From positions 601,001 to 665,000 of the forward strand of contig JAYKKM010000262.1 in assembly GCA_035772405.1 (NCBI GenBank): a DNA stretch of 64,000 bases, given 5' to 3'. The notes under the pieces are model-generated. The model was not told where the DNA came from. It saw only the letters and a program-made list of their open reading frames with translations, and ran no database searches. Shown one piece after another: positions 38,587 to 50,377 of the stretch. This stretch comes from Chrysogorgia sp. JL179-B06 (taxonomy: Eukaryota; Cnidaria; Anthozoa; Scleralcyonacea; Chrysogorgiidae). Position 1 is the first letter of the stretch; each line of letters opens with the position of its first letter. The position numbers and the translations under genes are program-made.

Positions 38587-41477
38587 ATGGAGGATCCTGA
38601 ACTTACTTGTTATGATGTAAAGGACATAGAAAAACAAGTTCAACCCTTACCACCACTTGCAAAGAGAGAAAATATTCCAGCGTCAATTATCGAGGTTAAT
38701 CCTCCCGGAAGAATACCTCCTCCTCAATCGCTAACTGTTATCACCAACAACAGCGAACGAGGTAGTCGAAACTCCACATCAAGAAAACAAGTGGTACTGG
38801 CTATAGCAGTCGGCATTTTGGCCATTTTGTCAACGGTGTTTGTGACGTTGTATTTTGCGACCGAGGGTAAAGTCAAACCTTGTGATTGTCAGAATAGTCT
38901 TGCAAATAAAGAAAATGCAAGTTGCATTGATGTCAAGAAGATACCTTGTGTTTGCAAAAACTGCAGCCTTGTGAGCAACTGCAGTAAATTCAACATCAGT
39001 ACAATTACTGAGAACAATACAGGTTAGCATAGACTTTTTAAAAGTCCTCACCCCTTTGCTTTTTTATGCTCGCGCTTTGAAGAAAACTCAAGAGTAGACG
39101 ACTTGTAGCATGTCTAAGGTTAGCATATACATGCGAGTCTTGATAATCATGTCAGCGAGGTCTGTAATTCTGAGGAAAGTAACTCTCCTGAGGTTTTCAA
39201 GGTTATTAAAGAACCCATTGCACTGCGTGGCTTTTGGCTCATCTCGTTATATATTTTACAAGGACTTACACGCATTGCTTGGCCGCTCTGTCGTTCATAT
39301 TCATTGTTGTCGAGGCTATAATTTTTACCAATATAAAAGCAGGATATGTATTACTCATAACTCGCGTTTAGACCGTCTATAGCTATGTATTTTCCACCAA
39401 GATATGCATGCGACATATTTACTTGTATAAACAGTTTCTTCTCCGCCAGGCGAAGTCCATACACCAATAATATTCAACTCGTCCTTTACAAAATTCTTCA
39501 GAGATGGGTAATCACCACTCCATGCTATCTTTAGATTTGATAGAAACGAGGAGTTTGGGCTAAACAGGAGGATGAATTGATCTTGTTTTGGTGCACATAT
39601 CGCACTACCAACAACGATTTCAAGATCATCGGCTGAGCGGCTGTTAGTGTTCTCCGCCATATTGCAATATCGAAACATAACATCGAATCACCATTAATAG
39701 AAACTGTAATGCCATGACGCGATAGAATTTATATCAGCACTGACGAAAACGTTGCTCGTTTGCTTGCTCTGTACGTGCAATGTATTTTCCCTGTTTTTTT
39801 TGCACATGCATGCAGAAACCTTGCACGAAATGCTTAGGCAATAAATTCCCAAAAATTAACTAAATTATTAAAGTTTAATAGTGAAATTCTTCAACTTGTT
39901 TCTTTAGTACCGAAGAGTTGTTCTGATATCTACAAAAAAGGAGTAAAGATAGACGATGGTGTCTACAGAATTTATCCTGATGGTCTTGGAGCATTCAATG
40001 TTAGGTGTGATATGACGACAAGTGGAGGAGGTTGGACTGTCTTTCAAAGACGAGTGGATGGAAGTATTAACTTTTATCGTGGATGGAACGCGTATAAGAA
40101 AGGATTTGGAAACTTAAATGGCGAGTTCTGGCTTGGGCTAGATAAGATCCATCGATTGTCAGATAGTGGTCAAAATTATTTGAGAGTTGATCTTGAAGAT
40201 TTTCAAAACAACGCACGTTATGCTCAGTACTCGACATTTACAGTGGCAAGTGAAGGAGAAAAATACAAGTTAACTGTTGGAGGTTATTCAGGTTAGTTAC
40301 TCTTATTTCAACTTAACTTAATAAGGGACCCAGTCACCCACTATTAGCATGACTTCATTTTAACGAAATCAAATAGTAAAGTTATTTCATCAAAACTGGA
40401 GTTCAAGCGGAAATTCTGTAGCCATCTTTGGACAAACTAACGAGCTTGTCTCTACTATTGCCCTAAAATTATACCTGCGTTATAAAATAAGAACTTTATA
40501 TTTTTATGGGCTGTGAAACGAATCTGCGATCTCTATAGGTTTCTAGACCAGCGGTCCAACCCGTTGAGCTATGAAAACGTTTGGCGCGTAAGTTTCGTAA
40601 TGCCGGTAAATGTGATGGGAAATATTGAGTCAACATTTGAGGTTTACATTCGATAATATATATGATATGGTTAATGTTAGACTAATTTCTAAGTACATAA
40701 ACCGTTTTTACGAAGGGTATGCACGTTAATGTAATATAGACACGTATGTTATGTATTTAGACTCGGTAATTATAAATCTGTTTTCATAATTAAAATCGAG
40801 TAAATATTGTCGGAGATTACCTTCAAAATCTACGTGCGACGAAACGGCTTCAGTTTGTGATTTGTTAACTTATATGCAGATTACAGACCACACATACAGG
40901 GCGTGCGCGGTCTGGGCTCTGGGGATAATGGATGGGGGCGAGGGGTTATTGCGGTACACGTACAAGGCGAGCAGAAATATTGTACTTAAAGTACGAATGC
41001 ATCTATGTTAACTAATTTGGCGATATGAATTATTTTAGCCAAGAAAATCGAAGATCAATTTTATGTATATTAGGAGACTCCTTTTTTCTTCATGAATTAT
41101 TAATATATTCTTTAGTTAAATTTTAAATTAAATTAAATTATTTTTAAGTTAAATACTTTTACCCTTTGTTTTATTGAACCCTTTTAGTCCTAATTTGATA
41201 TTTTATTGCAGGAAATGCTGGTGACTCACTTTCTTATCACAATGGGATAAAGTTTAGCACTAAAGACGAGGATAATGATCACTTGTGGTATTTAAACTGT
41301 GCGGTGAGTTTCAAAGGTGCCTGGTGGTACAAAGCCTGTCATCACTCCAGCTTGAATGCTCAGTATTTACGTGGTCATCACAACTCCAGTTTTGAAGGAG
41401 TAATCTGGGTTTACTGGAAAGGACACAAGTATTCATTAAAGAAGACTGAGATGAAAATCCGTCCTCGTTCATTTTAG
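38587..41477 (+). CDS. Type II membrane fibrinogen-related (FReD) protein, 3 exons
   Basis: The exons are 38,587-39,022, 39,908-40,291 and 41,212-41,477. Both introns are GT-AG and phase 1, giving 361 residues. The start ATGG has A at -3 and is conserved in the 47-kb duplicate. Residues 1-68 are a proline-rich cytoplasmic tail and 69-91 a single transmembrane helix. Residues 92-145 are a Cys-rich stalk with several N-glycosylation sequons (NAS, NCS twice, NIS). The rest is a complete fibrinogen C-terminal domain: [18 protein letters not shown], the calcium-site-like [20 protein letters not shown], and ending [11 protein letters not shown]. Such domains (ficolin, tenascin, FIBCD1-like) bind acetylated sugars or act in adhesion and innate recognition. 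A tetrameric FIBCD1-like receptor is a plausible but unproven role. Confidence 0.92.
39355..39678 (-). CDS. Hypothetical ORF antisense in intron 1 of the FReD gene
   Basis: 107 codons are open from an ATG; a second in-frame ATG gives [14 protein letters not shown]. The chain contains [20 protein letters not shown], which resembles (from memory) a short recurrent cnidarian ORF of unknown function with a W-x-SPGGE motif. A possible donor (cttg/gtggaa) lies near its end, so it may be the 5' exon of a mobile-element gene. Equally it may be a relic; no partner exon is seen. Confidence 0.35.
   Translation of the reverse strand: MFRYCNMAENTNSRSADDLEIVVGSAICAPKQDQFILLFSPNSSFLSNLKIAWSGDYPSLKNFVKDELNIIGVWTSPGGEETVYTSKYVACISWWKIHSYRRSKREL
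40508..40582 (-). tRNA. Decayed tRNA-derived sequence in FReD intron 2
   Basis: The minus strand reads tagctcaacgggttgga (A-box-like), ggtctagaaacc and gattcgtttc (degraded B box). It looks like a tRNA-derived SINE relic rather than a working tRNA; acceptor pairing is not evident. Confidence 0.4.
40690..40985 (+). repeat. Dispersed repeat R1, copy 2 (in FReD intron 2)
   Basis: Inverse-oriented match to 36,885-37,205, including cataaaccgtttttacgaag and the cgcggtctgggc segment. Confidence 0.75.
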
Positions 41478-41585
41478 TTGGGATATTTTTTTTGACATCA
41501 GAATGTCGTTATTAGAGAAATGATAGAAAACAAGGATCCTATATTTGTCCTTATCATTGTCAATGTTGTGAACATAAAGTTAAAG

Positions 41586-44009
41586 AAACTTTTCATTTCT
41601 TTTTGTTATTAATCTAGTGTCTAAACTTGATAATTTGTTTTAGTTAGAACTGGTATTCTAGTTTACATCCAAATGTCGTTATTATAAACTTTTCATTTCT
41701 TTTTGTTATTAATCTAGTGTCTAAACTTGATAATTTGTTTTAGTTAGAACTGGTATTTTAGTTTACATCCAAATGTCGTTATTATAAACTTTTCATTTCT
41801 TTTTGTTATTAATCTAGTGTCTAAACTTGATAATTTGTTTTAGTTAGAACTGGTATTTTAGTTTACATCCAAATGTCGTTATTATAAACTTTTCATTTCT
41901 TTTTGTTATTAATCTAGTCTCTAAACTTTATAATTTGTTTTAGTTGGAACTGGTATTTTAGTTTACATCCAAATGTCGTTATTATAAACTTTTCATTTCT
42001 CTTCGTTATCAATCTAGTATCTAAACTTGATAATTTGTTTTAGTTGGAACTGGTATTTTAGTTTACATCCAAATGTCGTTATTATAAACTTTCCATTTCT
42101 CTTCGTTATCAATCTAGTATCTAAACTTGATAATTTGTTTTAGTTAGAACTGGTATTTTAGTTTACATCCAAATGTCGTTATTATAAACTTTTCATTTCT
42201 TTTTGTTATTAATCTAGTGTCTAAACTTGATAATTTGTTTTAGTTAGAACTGGTATTTTAGTTTACATCCAAATGTCGTTATTATAAACTTTTCATTTCT
42301 TTTTGTTATTAATCTAGTGTCTAAACTTGATAATTTGTTTTAGTTAGAACTGGTATTTTAGTTTACATCCAAATGTCGTTATTATAAACTTTTCATTTCT
42401 CTTCGTTATCAATCTAGTATCTAAACTTGATAATTTGTTTTAGTTGGAACTGGTATTTTAGTTTACATCCAAATGTCGTTATTATAAACTTTCCATTTCT
42501 CTTCGTTATCAATCTAGTATCTAAACTTGATAATTTGTTTTAGTTAGAACTGGTATTTTAGTTTACATCCAAATGTCGTTATTATAAACTTTTCATTTCT
42601 TTTTGTTATTAATCTAGTGTCTAAACTTGATAATTTGTTTTAGTTAGAACTGGTATTTTAGTTTACATCCAAATGTCGTTATTATAAACTTTTCATTTCT
42701 TTTTGTTATTAATCTAGTGTCTAAACTTGATAATTTGTTTTAGTTAGAACTGGTATTTTAGTTTACATCCAAATGTCGTTATTATAAACTTTTCATTTCT
42801 TTTTGTTATTAATCTAGTCTCTAAACTTGATAATTTGTTTTAGTTGGAACTGGTATTTTAGTTTACATCCAAATGTCGTTATTATAAACTTTCCATTTCT
42901 CTTTGTTATCAATCTAGTATCTAAACTTGATAATTTGTTTTAGTTGGAACTGGTATTTTAGTTTACATCCAAATGTCGTTATTATAAACTTTTCATTTCT
43001 TTTTGTTATTAATCTAGTGTCTAAACTTGATAATTTGTTTTAGTTAGAACTGGTATTTTAGTTTACATCCAAATGTCGTTATTATAAACTTTTCATTTCT
43101 TTTTGTTATTAATCTAGTGTCTAAACTTGATAATTTGTTTTAGTTAGAACTGGTATTTTAGTTTACATCCAAATGTCGTTATTATAAACTTTTCATTTCT
43201 CTTTGTTATTAATCTAGTATCTAAACTTGATAATTTGTTTTAGTTGGAACTGGTATTTTAGTTTACATCCAAATGTCGTTATTATAAACTTTTCATTTCT
43301 TTTTGTTATTAATCTAGTCTCTAAACTTGATAATTTGTTTTAGTTAGAACTGGTATTTTAGTTTACATCCAAATGTCGTTATTATAAACTTTTCATTTCT
43401 TTTTGTTATTAATATAGTGTCTAAACTTGATAATTTGCTTTAGTTAGAACTGGTATTTTAGTTTACATCCAAATGTCGTTATTATAAACTTTTCATTTCT
43501 TTTTGTTATTAATCTAGTGTCTAAACTTGATAATTTGTTTTAGTTAGAACTGGTATTTTAGTTTACATCCAAATGTCGTTATTATAAACTTTTCATTTCT
43601 TTTTGTTATTAATCTAGTCTCTAAACTTGATAATTTGTTTTAGTTGCAACTGGTATTTTAGTTTACATCCAAATGTCGTTATTATAAACTTTTCATTTCT
43701 TTTTGTTATTAATCTAGTGTCTAAACTTGATAATTTGCTTTAGTTAGAACTGGTATTTTAGTTTACATCCAAATGTCGTTATTATAAACTTTTCATTTCT
43801 TTTTGTTATTAATCTAGTGTCTAAACTTGATAATTTGTTTTAGTTAGAACTGGTATTTTAGTTTACATCCAAATGTCGTTATTATAAACTTTTCATTTCT
43901 TTTTGTTATTAATCTAGTCTCTAAACTTGATAATTTGTTTTAGTTAGAACTGGTATTTTAGTTTACATCCAAATGTCGTTATTATAAACTTTATTATAAA
44001 CTTGATAAT
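41586..44009 (+). repeat. Second 100-bp satellite, starting just past the FReD stop codon
   Basis: About 24 tandem copies of an AT-rich unit have an exact 100-bp period (aaatgtcgtt at 41,671, 41,771, 41,871 and so on). The array begins about 110 bp after the fibrinogen gene's stop, so it may lie in its 3' untranslated region. Two main variants alternate: ctttttgttatt/tagtgtct and ctcttcgttatc/tagtatct. Four-unit blocks at 41,986 and 42,386 repeat in the same order (400-bp higher order), and three-unit blocks repeat at 43,386 and 43,686. It is unrelated in sequence to the large satellite despite the same period. Confidence 0.97.
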
Positions 44010-44018
44010 TTGTTTTAG

Positions 44019-44270
44019 TTACGTACGATGAACCAGCCTTTTGCGATTTGTTATCGACAGAGACTACAAATACAAATACGCGGTCTGGGCACTGGGGACC
44101 ATAGATAGGGAAAAGAAACTCTAGGGGTGGGATGGGGATAGAAAAGGCGGGCGAGGGGTTGTTGCGTACACGTATTTCTAGTTAAGTAAAATAACTAAGT
44201 ACTACGCTATGAAGGCTTCAAACAGTAAGCGGGCGAGGGGTTGTTGCGTACACGTATTTCTAGTCATTGC
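44019..44270 (+). repeat. Dispersed repeat R1, copy 3, with a 35-bp direct repeat
   Basis: The sequence from about 44,019 matches R1 (cgcggtctgggcactgggga). Its end, gggcgaggggttgttgcgta..., occurs at about 44,150 and again at about 44,232. Confidence 0.7.
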
Positions 44271-45352
44271 TGTAACGTCACACCAAGTAATAGACCATTG
44301 TCATGATGTCATCCGTACAATCTAATGATCCTGTTGGTCAACATACAAACTCAAGTTTCCCATGTATTAACATCACCGACTCGCACCAACTAAATATTTT
44401 AAACCTGATAAAAAATGGCTAGTCTTTTAGCGTTACCTATAAATCCCTTTACGCATTTTTAGCTACATTATATAAGGGAGCTGTCATTAATTTCACCAGG
44501 TAGAGGGGCAGAAGGAAAAGTCCTGGGCCATGAAACTATAAATCAAAAGTTGGTGCGGCTACGAAAACATTTGGGAAACCTTTGATGCGCCATGAAACTT
44601 TTTGATTAGTATCAAAAGTAATCGAAGAAAACAAATATTTATAATATGAGGAATTGATATACGCTGTGTAAGTCCAAGAAATATCCATATCACACCCAAA
44701 GAAAAGTTGAACCCCTTGCCCCCAAACATGTATAGTTGGGTCATGAAACCATCCAGGGAAATTTGGTTGGGTTACGAAACTTTAACAAGAATTTTCAGTT
44801 TTCCTTCTCCCTCCTGGGTGGAATTAATGACAGCTGATCCCTCAATCTGTTTCTGTTCAAAAATGTCTAAATATAACAGACCCCCTAGATGGCTGCGGCT
44901 TTGCCGTGAACCGTTACATCACTGTACGTATTGCTTACCTAACTATATATGTCACCGTAAACTGCCGTAAATTCATCCTCGAGAAGAACTTTGTCCGAAA
45001 ATGTCGTATTTTGTCCTCCTGCATCGAAGATACCCTGTTCTGCCACTGAATAAGATATTTATTATCCAACTCTATAAAAAACAAACTTCTCTCTTTGCAA
45101 TTTTAACTTGTAAACAAGACTTCAAAGACATTTAAAATTATCGCAGGTGAAAAGAGCGGGAAAAAACCTGTTTCAAACGGGTTTTTTAGAATTTGCTATA
45201 ACCATAGTCGTACGGGCCGCTGGAGGCCTGGGTCCAGGCATTGTCTAAACGTTATCTCGTATATTCAACTTGAATATACCTAATATATTTGGTTTTGTGG
45301 CTAATCGCTTTTCCTTCCTTCTCTTCTGCCGTCGTGCAACGTATTCCCCATG
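44271..45352. other. Intergenic stretch, nothing recognised
   Basis: There is no persuasive reading frame, RNA gene or paired repeat. Short open frames at 44,559-44,744 and 44,707-44,970 overlap on opposite strands and have no recognisable domain. Confidence 0.5.
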
Positions 45353-45600
45353 CGTGGGAGAGATATCCACGCGATCTAATTTTGGAAAATCTGTGTTACT
45401 GTAACAGAATTTCGAATCTCGCACACTGCCGCGGCTGAAAAAAACGAGAAAAGTGCCCTCAAATTGCAGGAAATACACTTTCAGGGATCAATCAAAATTT
45501 TCCCGGGGAGCATATTTCCGGACCCCTAATGTACATGTTTCTAATGCATGTCGATGTTTTAATGAAAAACACTTAGGCATAATAATGTATGATAACACTT
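45353..45600. repeat. Dispersed repeat R3, copy 2 (empty TTAA site)
   Basis: Matches 31,643-31,831 plus the flank after 32,606. TTAA at 45,559-45,562 is undivided here, in the context gatgttttaatgaaaaac. Confidence 0.8.
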
Positions 45601-45729
45601 AGGCATAACGATAGCAATCGTGTTCCTCAGGAGTTGATGCATTAAATAGTTTAATATTGACATCATAATTTATTCGGGCAAGTATGCTCAGGCCCCCCCC
45701 CCTCCCCCCCTACAAAATTTTACCCGTAC

Positions 45730-46115
45730 GTTGGGTTCTACCAAGAAGAAATGTAATATATCTGGTCGTTCGAAAATTTCATCTTCATGTAGGTATTTTG
45801 CTAAAGTTGATTTACTATTCACAGGAAATGATGTCAAAGCAGGGACACGCGAAATCATTGCACACTAATTCAACAGTGAAATACAAAGAAAGTTTGGCTG
45901 TGAACTTTAAACACACCTGTTTAGACAAAATTCGCTCAATTCCCAAACTTTCGTTGTATTTCACCGCTCAATCAATGTGCAATGTTTTTGCGTGTCCCTG
46001 CTTTGACGTCATTTCCTGTGAATAGTAAATCACTTTATAACAGGGGAAAAGGTATGAAGATGAAATTTTCGTACGGCAAGATATTTTACAATTCTTCTCA
46101 AGAGATTCCAAAGAT
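45730..46115. mobile_element. Foldback element, about 385 bp
   Basis: Diverged inverted arms share cgaaaatttcatcttcat, tttactattcacaggaaatg and gcagggacacgc. The arms fade at about 45,730 and 46,115, and no target duplication can be fixed. The 113-codon open frame across it is an accident of the hairpin. Confidence 0.7.
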
Positions 46116-47185
46116 CGCAAATGTGTAAAATAGCCAAAACTCCGGATAGGTACTTTAAAGTGCCAATGAATCGAAAATTAAGTTTGTCTTATTTGAAAGA
46201 ACTCTTAAAACAATGAGGAATAACAATTTACAGCTCTTCCATAACTTACTTCTTGAGATATTTAGACTTAGCGGGTATGGCTAGCCCTCTTTACCGAGAT
46301 CCCTCCTCTCAGTCAAACCATATGTAAAATTTGTTTTCGTTTACGTAAGAGGAGGGTCATCCCCGGCGAGATCTCGCTATTGACTACCCCAAGGGCGCCC
46401 CAATATTATAAAAGGCCCCGAATAGCTTTCGCCCCCCCCCCCCCCCAATAATTGAATTCGAAAGTAGAAGTGTTTGAAATCGAATATTACGAATATTATG
46501 AATGTATGATATTACCGACAAGTTGGAAAACAACATCTTCCTATAAATGTTCTGTTAAACTGTCATAGAAGTAATTAAAAAAAATAACAATATCTTTGCA
46601 TGTTAACCTGAGTGTTTTACTAAACTAAAGTACAAATGTTTCTCTAGTTTACGCAGCCCTACTCTAGTAGCTACGGCTTTCTTTTTTAACTAAGCTGAAG
46701 GGCGAAAATCGCGGAATGATTGAGGCTAAAAGGTAGCCCCGGTTGGGAAAAAACGTCCATGTCGGACTCGCTGACCATTACATTAATATATGTTGTCAGT
46801 GGTTCCCGGGAAAACTATTCGATAGGGACCATCACCAGATTTTCGGGGGCCATACGGGAAATCTTCCGGTGGGCCCCTGGTGGTTCCTAGGCATGCTGAT
46901 GAGCTCTGATATAGAGCGAAACAATCCAAAATATGAAATTTTATAAACTTCTGAGCTGAAAAATCACCGCTCAGAATGCAGGAAATGCAATTTGCGGGAA
47001 TCTAGATTTCAAAATGTTTCGGTGACAGGTACAACGAAAATTTTGCTTTGCAGGCCCCCCCCCCCCGGAATACCCCCTATGGCTATGGCTGGAAATTTTC
47101 CAGACATGAACACTGCTCCAACCTCGTATACCCACTGCTCCTGTGTCAGTCCAGAGGCAGCATTTCACTTCTGATAAGAACTCCT
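46116..47185. other. Intergenic stretch with C tracts
   Basis: No gene was recognised. C homopolymers lie at about 46,432-46,447 and 47,055-47,067. The small overlapping open frames at 46,971-47,239 lie on both strands across the second tract and are not credible. Confidence 0.5.
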
Positions 47186-47829
47186 ATAGTTGTAGCCACC
47201 TGTTTACTGCCAAGACTTCGAGTTCCGTTTCGTTTGTAATATCCTTATTAATAAGAAATTAGTTTTTTTACGCTTGGCAGTTTTAAACCCGTTTTCCTGC
47301 ACTTCACCATTTCTCTCACCGCTAGAGAAACATTTCGCCGATGACAAAAATGTTTCCCGTTTTCATTGGTCGATGAAAATGATGTCATTGTGGAAATATG
47401 TCGCTAGCGAAATGGTGAAGTGGAAAACGGGCTTAAGATGCATTTCAGAAGAGAGGGAAATTCAAATAATGTCCCGAGAGATAACCCGCGGGTCCCCTAA
47501 CAAGCTCGAGTCTTCAGCGTTCGCTTTGGCCATGGAGATAATTGTAAATATTTGTATATGATTGTGTTTTCCGCCAACCGTGCTATTATTTTTATGGTAA
47601 TAGTGAAGAAGGAAAGACTCAATAAAGACATTCGAAAGCCAGGTAATTCTTATACCATCTGTTTATTTCCAAGGCATAATAAGATGTAGTCGACGCTGAA
47701 AGCACTAGAATACGAATGAATAACAAAGACAGCTGAATCTTTCTAGTTAAAGCAACTAACAACAGAACTGACAGACTACGACTAAAGATGGAGGATCCTG
47801 AACTTATTTATTGTCAAATACATATATGA
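47186..47829 (+). pseudogene. Truncated duplicate of the FReD promoter and first exon
   Basis: Matches 37,655-38,615 in order, with gaps, and ends in an ATG at 47,788 followed by GAGGATCCTGAACTTA, identical to the real gene. Homology then fades and the frame stops after 13 residues. No fibrinogen exon follows. It is a promoter with an orphan start. The local transcription potential may survive, but the product would be a 13-residue peptide. Confidence 0.8.
47283..47436. mobile_element. TTAA-flanked 146-bp MITE inside the duplicated promoter
   Basis: TTAA at 47,283-47,286 and 47,433-47,436 flanks inverted ends, cccgttttcc...cacttcaccatttc and gaaatggtgaagtg...gaaaacggg. The homologous position in the other promoter copy (about 37,785) lacks the insert and reads cagttttagatgc, so insertion after duplication is the simplest reading. 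Confidence 0.8.
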
Positions 47830-49278
47830 AAAAAGTGACTGCCCGGAAACGATACAGGGAGGTCGTAGGCCGACGAGATAAACGCTCGGAACGAAGCACA
47901 TTCAAGCAAAATTCTCACGCTTATAGTACGAAGCTAACGAAATGTCAGACCCAATCGAGGTACACGAATATATAAGAGTACGCGAAGATTCGGCTAGAAA
48001 GATCAGTTCAAACCAGAGCTCTACCAAATTGCAAATTCTCTATGAATTCCTATGGTTCAGACACTCGGAAGAGTCAGTGCGCCACCATCCTCAGTCTCAT
48101 CCCAAGTTGCCCAATGGAACAGCTAGGAGAACCGAGTCACAAACCAAGCAAGGACAAAGTAAGGTCTGGCTACACTACCGGCCGGAATAAATTAAATTCT
48201 GCTTTTACAGTATTAAAGTTATTAATAAAATATATACAGAACATAATCCAGAAGTACAGTACTCATACAACGCATTCAAATCAACCTGGTCCAAAAACCG
48301 CACGGCGTGATTCCTTTCGTTGAATAAAGCAAAAGAAAAATTAGTCAGAGTTTCGGTTAAATGCGGTAAAAACAACTTCCGATGTCTGACGGTTCATCAG
48401 AGTTACAATGTAAGTCAAGATACTCGTACAAAATGCATGCTTTTGACGGGATCTGGTAATCCACGAGTTCGAGTTCGAGTTAATTTCGAGTTAACCTCGA
48501 GCTGACTTAGAGTTACTAGGTAAACCAACAAACTGTCGACCCAACAGTTTCAGACATTACTAGAACACCATTTTGATGATAATGGTCAAAATAGAAGCTA
48601 CCCCCGCCTTAAGTGTCTTCCTGGCTCGATCGAACTCGGACCGAACTCGAACGCACTCGAACTCATTTAAAATTCCCTGGTCCCAGGTACCCAGGCTATG
48701 GTCCCAGTTGTTTTACATTTACATTGACGGAATGAGATTGCATTGACATTTGCGGAGGATCTAGTAAGCCTTATACCAAGATTTTTAGTGACGAAATGCT
48801 GACGTTTTGAGTCGAGCCCTTCACAAATGCATGCTTTTGACCCATTTTGTATGGAAATTTTTAATGGCAATAATTAATAATTGATTTCTTTGTTTCTATA
48901 TTGGTTAGATAGAGAAAATTTTGCTTTTTTAGATGAACTGATTATCAGCTAATTTGGCAATAATATCGTGAATATATTGCAGTAAAAGACTAAGAATTAA
49001 CCTGAAGCAAATAAGCAATATAGGTAGGTACATGAATGTTCATCAAACTCTTTCTACGGCTAAAAAATGAACTCACGAGATTTTGATGGCAATTGTAATC
49101 AAAGGGATTTGCTGTTGTTTACAACTCAAGTTGGAACAAATGTCATAGTAACCAAGAACCAATTAGAACCCTGTAAATTGATACCAAGCAAAGAACACAA
49201 ACAATATTTTGCCATTTGCTAGTCAGTCATTCCCCAAACGCCTTCATAGCTGGCTGCTTTTTGGATTTCCTTCTCAAC
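47830..49278. other. Intergenic stretch with low-confidence open frames
   Basis: Two overlapping open frames (47,942-48,190 and 48,042-48,323) have no recognisable domain and are not called. A tandem of cgagtt-type hexamers at about 48,461-48,491 is roughly inverted at 48,627-48,663. The last 200 bp should hold the promoter of the next gene. Confidence 0.45.
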
Positions 49279-49651
49279 ATGGCAACACTACACGAGCTGC
49301 TCGTTGCCGACCAAAAACTACCCGGCGATGGAAAACATCTCTCTGATCCGTCTCTCACTTCGAGACAGGGACTTCATAGTCGAAGCGCAAGTTTCCCCCA
49401 GCGAGCGAGCAAGAGTCCTTTTTTTGTGAGGCATAACCCTCACCCAAAGAGAGTTATTCATCTCAAAGGCCTCCTGGACGTACCCGTGTGTACTGTTATC
49501 GACAACAACTCCCACGAAGACCCGGGAAGGTTTCTCGTTCAAACGCCTACCATACCAACTGACGACCCGCGGACAAGAGGTCTTCGCGTTCCTTTGAACT
49601 CTCAGCACTTTGTCGCGTGCAAGGAGAAAGCTGTCCCCAGAATTGGCTTAG
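49279..49651 (+). CDS. TBATA/SPATIAL-like protein, first coding exon only
   Basis: The exon starts at the first in-frame ATG (MATLHELLVADQK) and ends at a consensus donor (ttag/gtacgt) after 124 codons plus 1 nt. It contains FFVRHNPHPKRVIHLKGL, then DVPVCTVID and QTPTIPTDDPRTRG. These match the conserved N-terminal region of TBATA (thymus, brain and testes associated; SPATIAL), whose vertebrate members are linked to spermatogenesis and to thymic epithelium. The assignment rests on motif memory. Later exons were not found before the Polinton at 53 kb, so they lie past the window, or the gene is cut by the insertion. Confidence 0.72.
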
Positions 49652-50377
49652 GTACGTAGATTTTACTGTACTTTTGTTTGGCCAGAACTATGTTCGCTTT
49701 GCGTGAGAGAGTCATAGTCAATAAACTTATAAACTTCTAGTTCTACGCTAGTGTACAATAATAGACTTTTTAATCGTCGCCTGGAAACGGGCGATCATCG
49801 CGAGCTCCATATCGCTCTGTCGACATTTCTAGCTTCTTTTTGCCTGAAATTTGAGTAATTTCCTCGCGTTTAAACGCTTCCGAAGCTTAAACTCTTAACG
49901 GTTTTACTAATTCTTAAAGCAATAAAATCCGAAACTCGTGTCTTGGTCGTATTCTTTGGTTTGCGACTTAATGTTTACACTGATCTTTTATTAACTCAGT
50001 CTGACCACGGTTTATAGTCTTAAAATGCTTTGTAATGTTTGGCATGTTTGCGCTCAGATGCTATTTACCGTCTCCCTGTTGTTATCGAATTAATTCGGTT
50101 GCAAACTAAAGCCGTAAATCCCGTAAGGAAGACTATTATCTTTCGTATGCCAGATAAAGATTAATATAGCCTCCGCTTACTTCGTGTACCGAACGGCGAA
50201 CACAGAAATTTGCATGAGTATTAAAAATGTTAGTTAGCACTGTATAGAGTAATAGAACTGCCTCGTTCTTGTAAAAATCCCGTTTATTTTATCTCTAATA
50301 GGTTTCGCTCATAAACTGGACAATTCCAGGACAAAAATAAACGGAATTTTATAAAGAACGAGGCCACCCCCTCAGGG
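49652..50377. other. Probable intron of the TBATA-like gene
   Basis: Non-coding, AT-rich DNA following the splice donor. No repeat or RNA gene was recognised. Confidence 0.5.

Noticed and set aside
47942..48323. Two overlapping 82- and 93-codon frames
   Set aside because: No domain, and the frames overlap each other; insufficient support for a gene.
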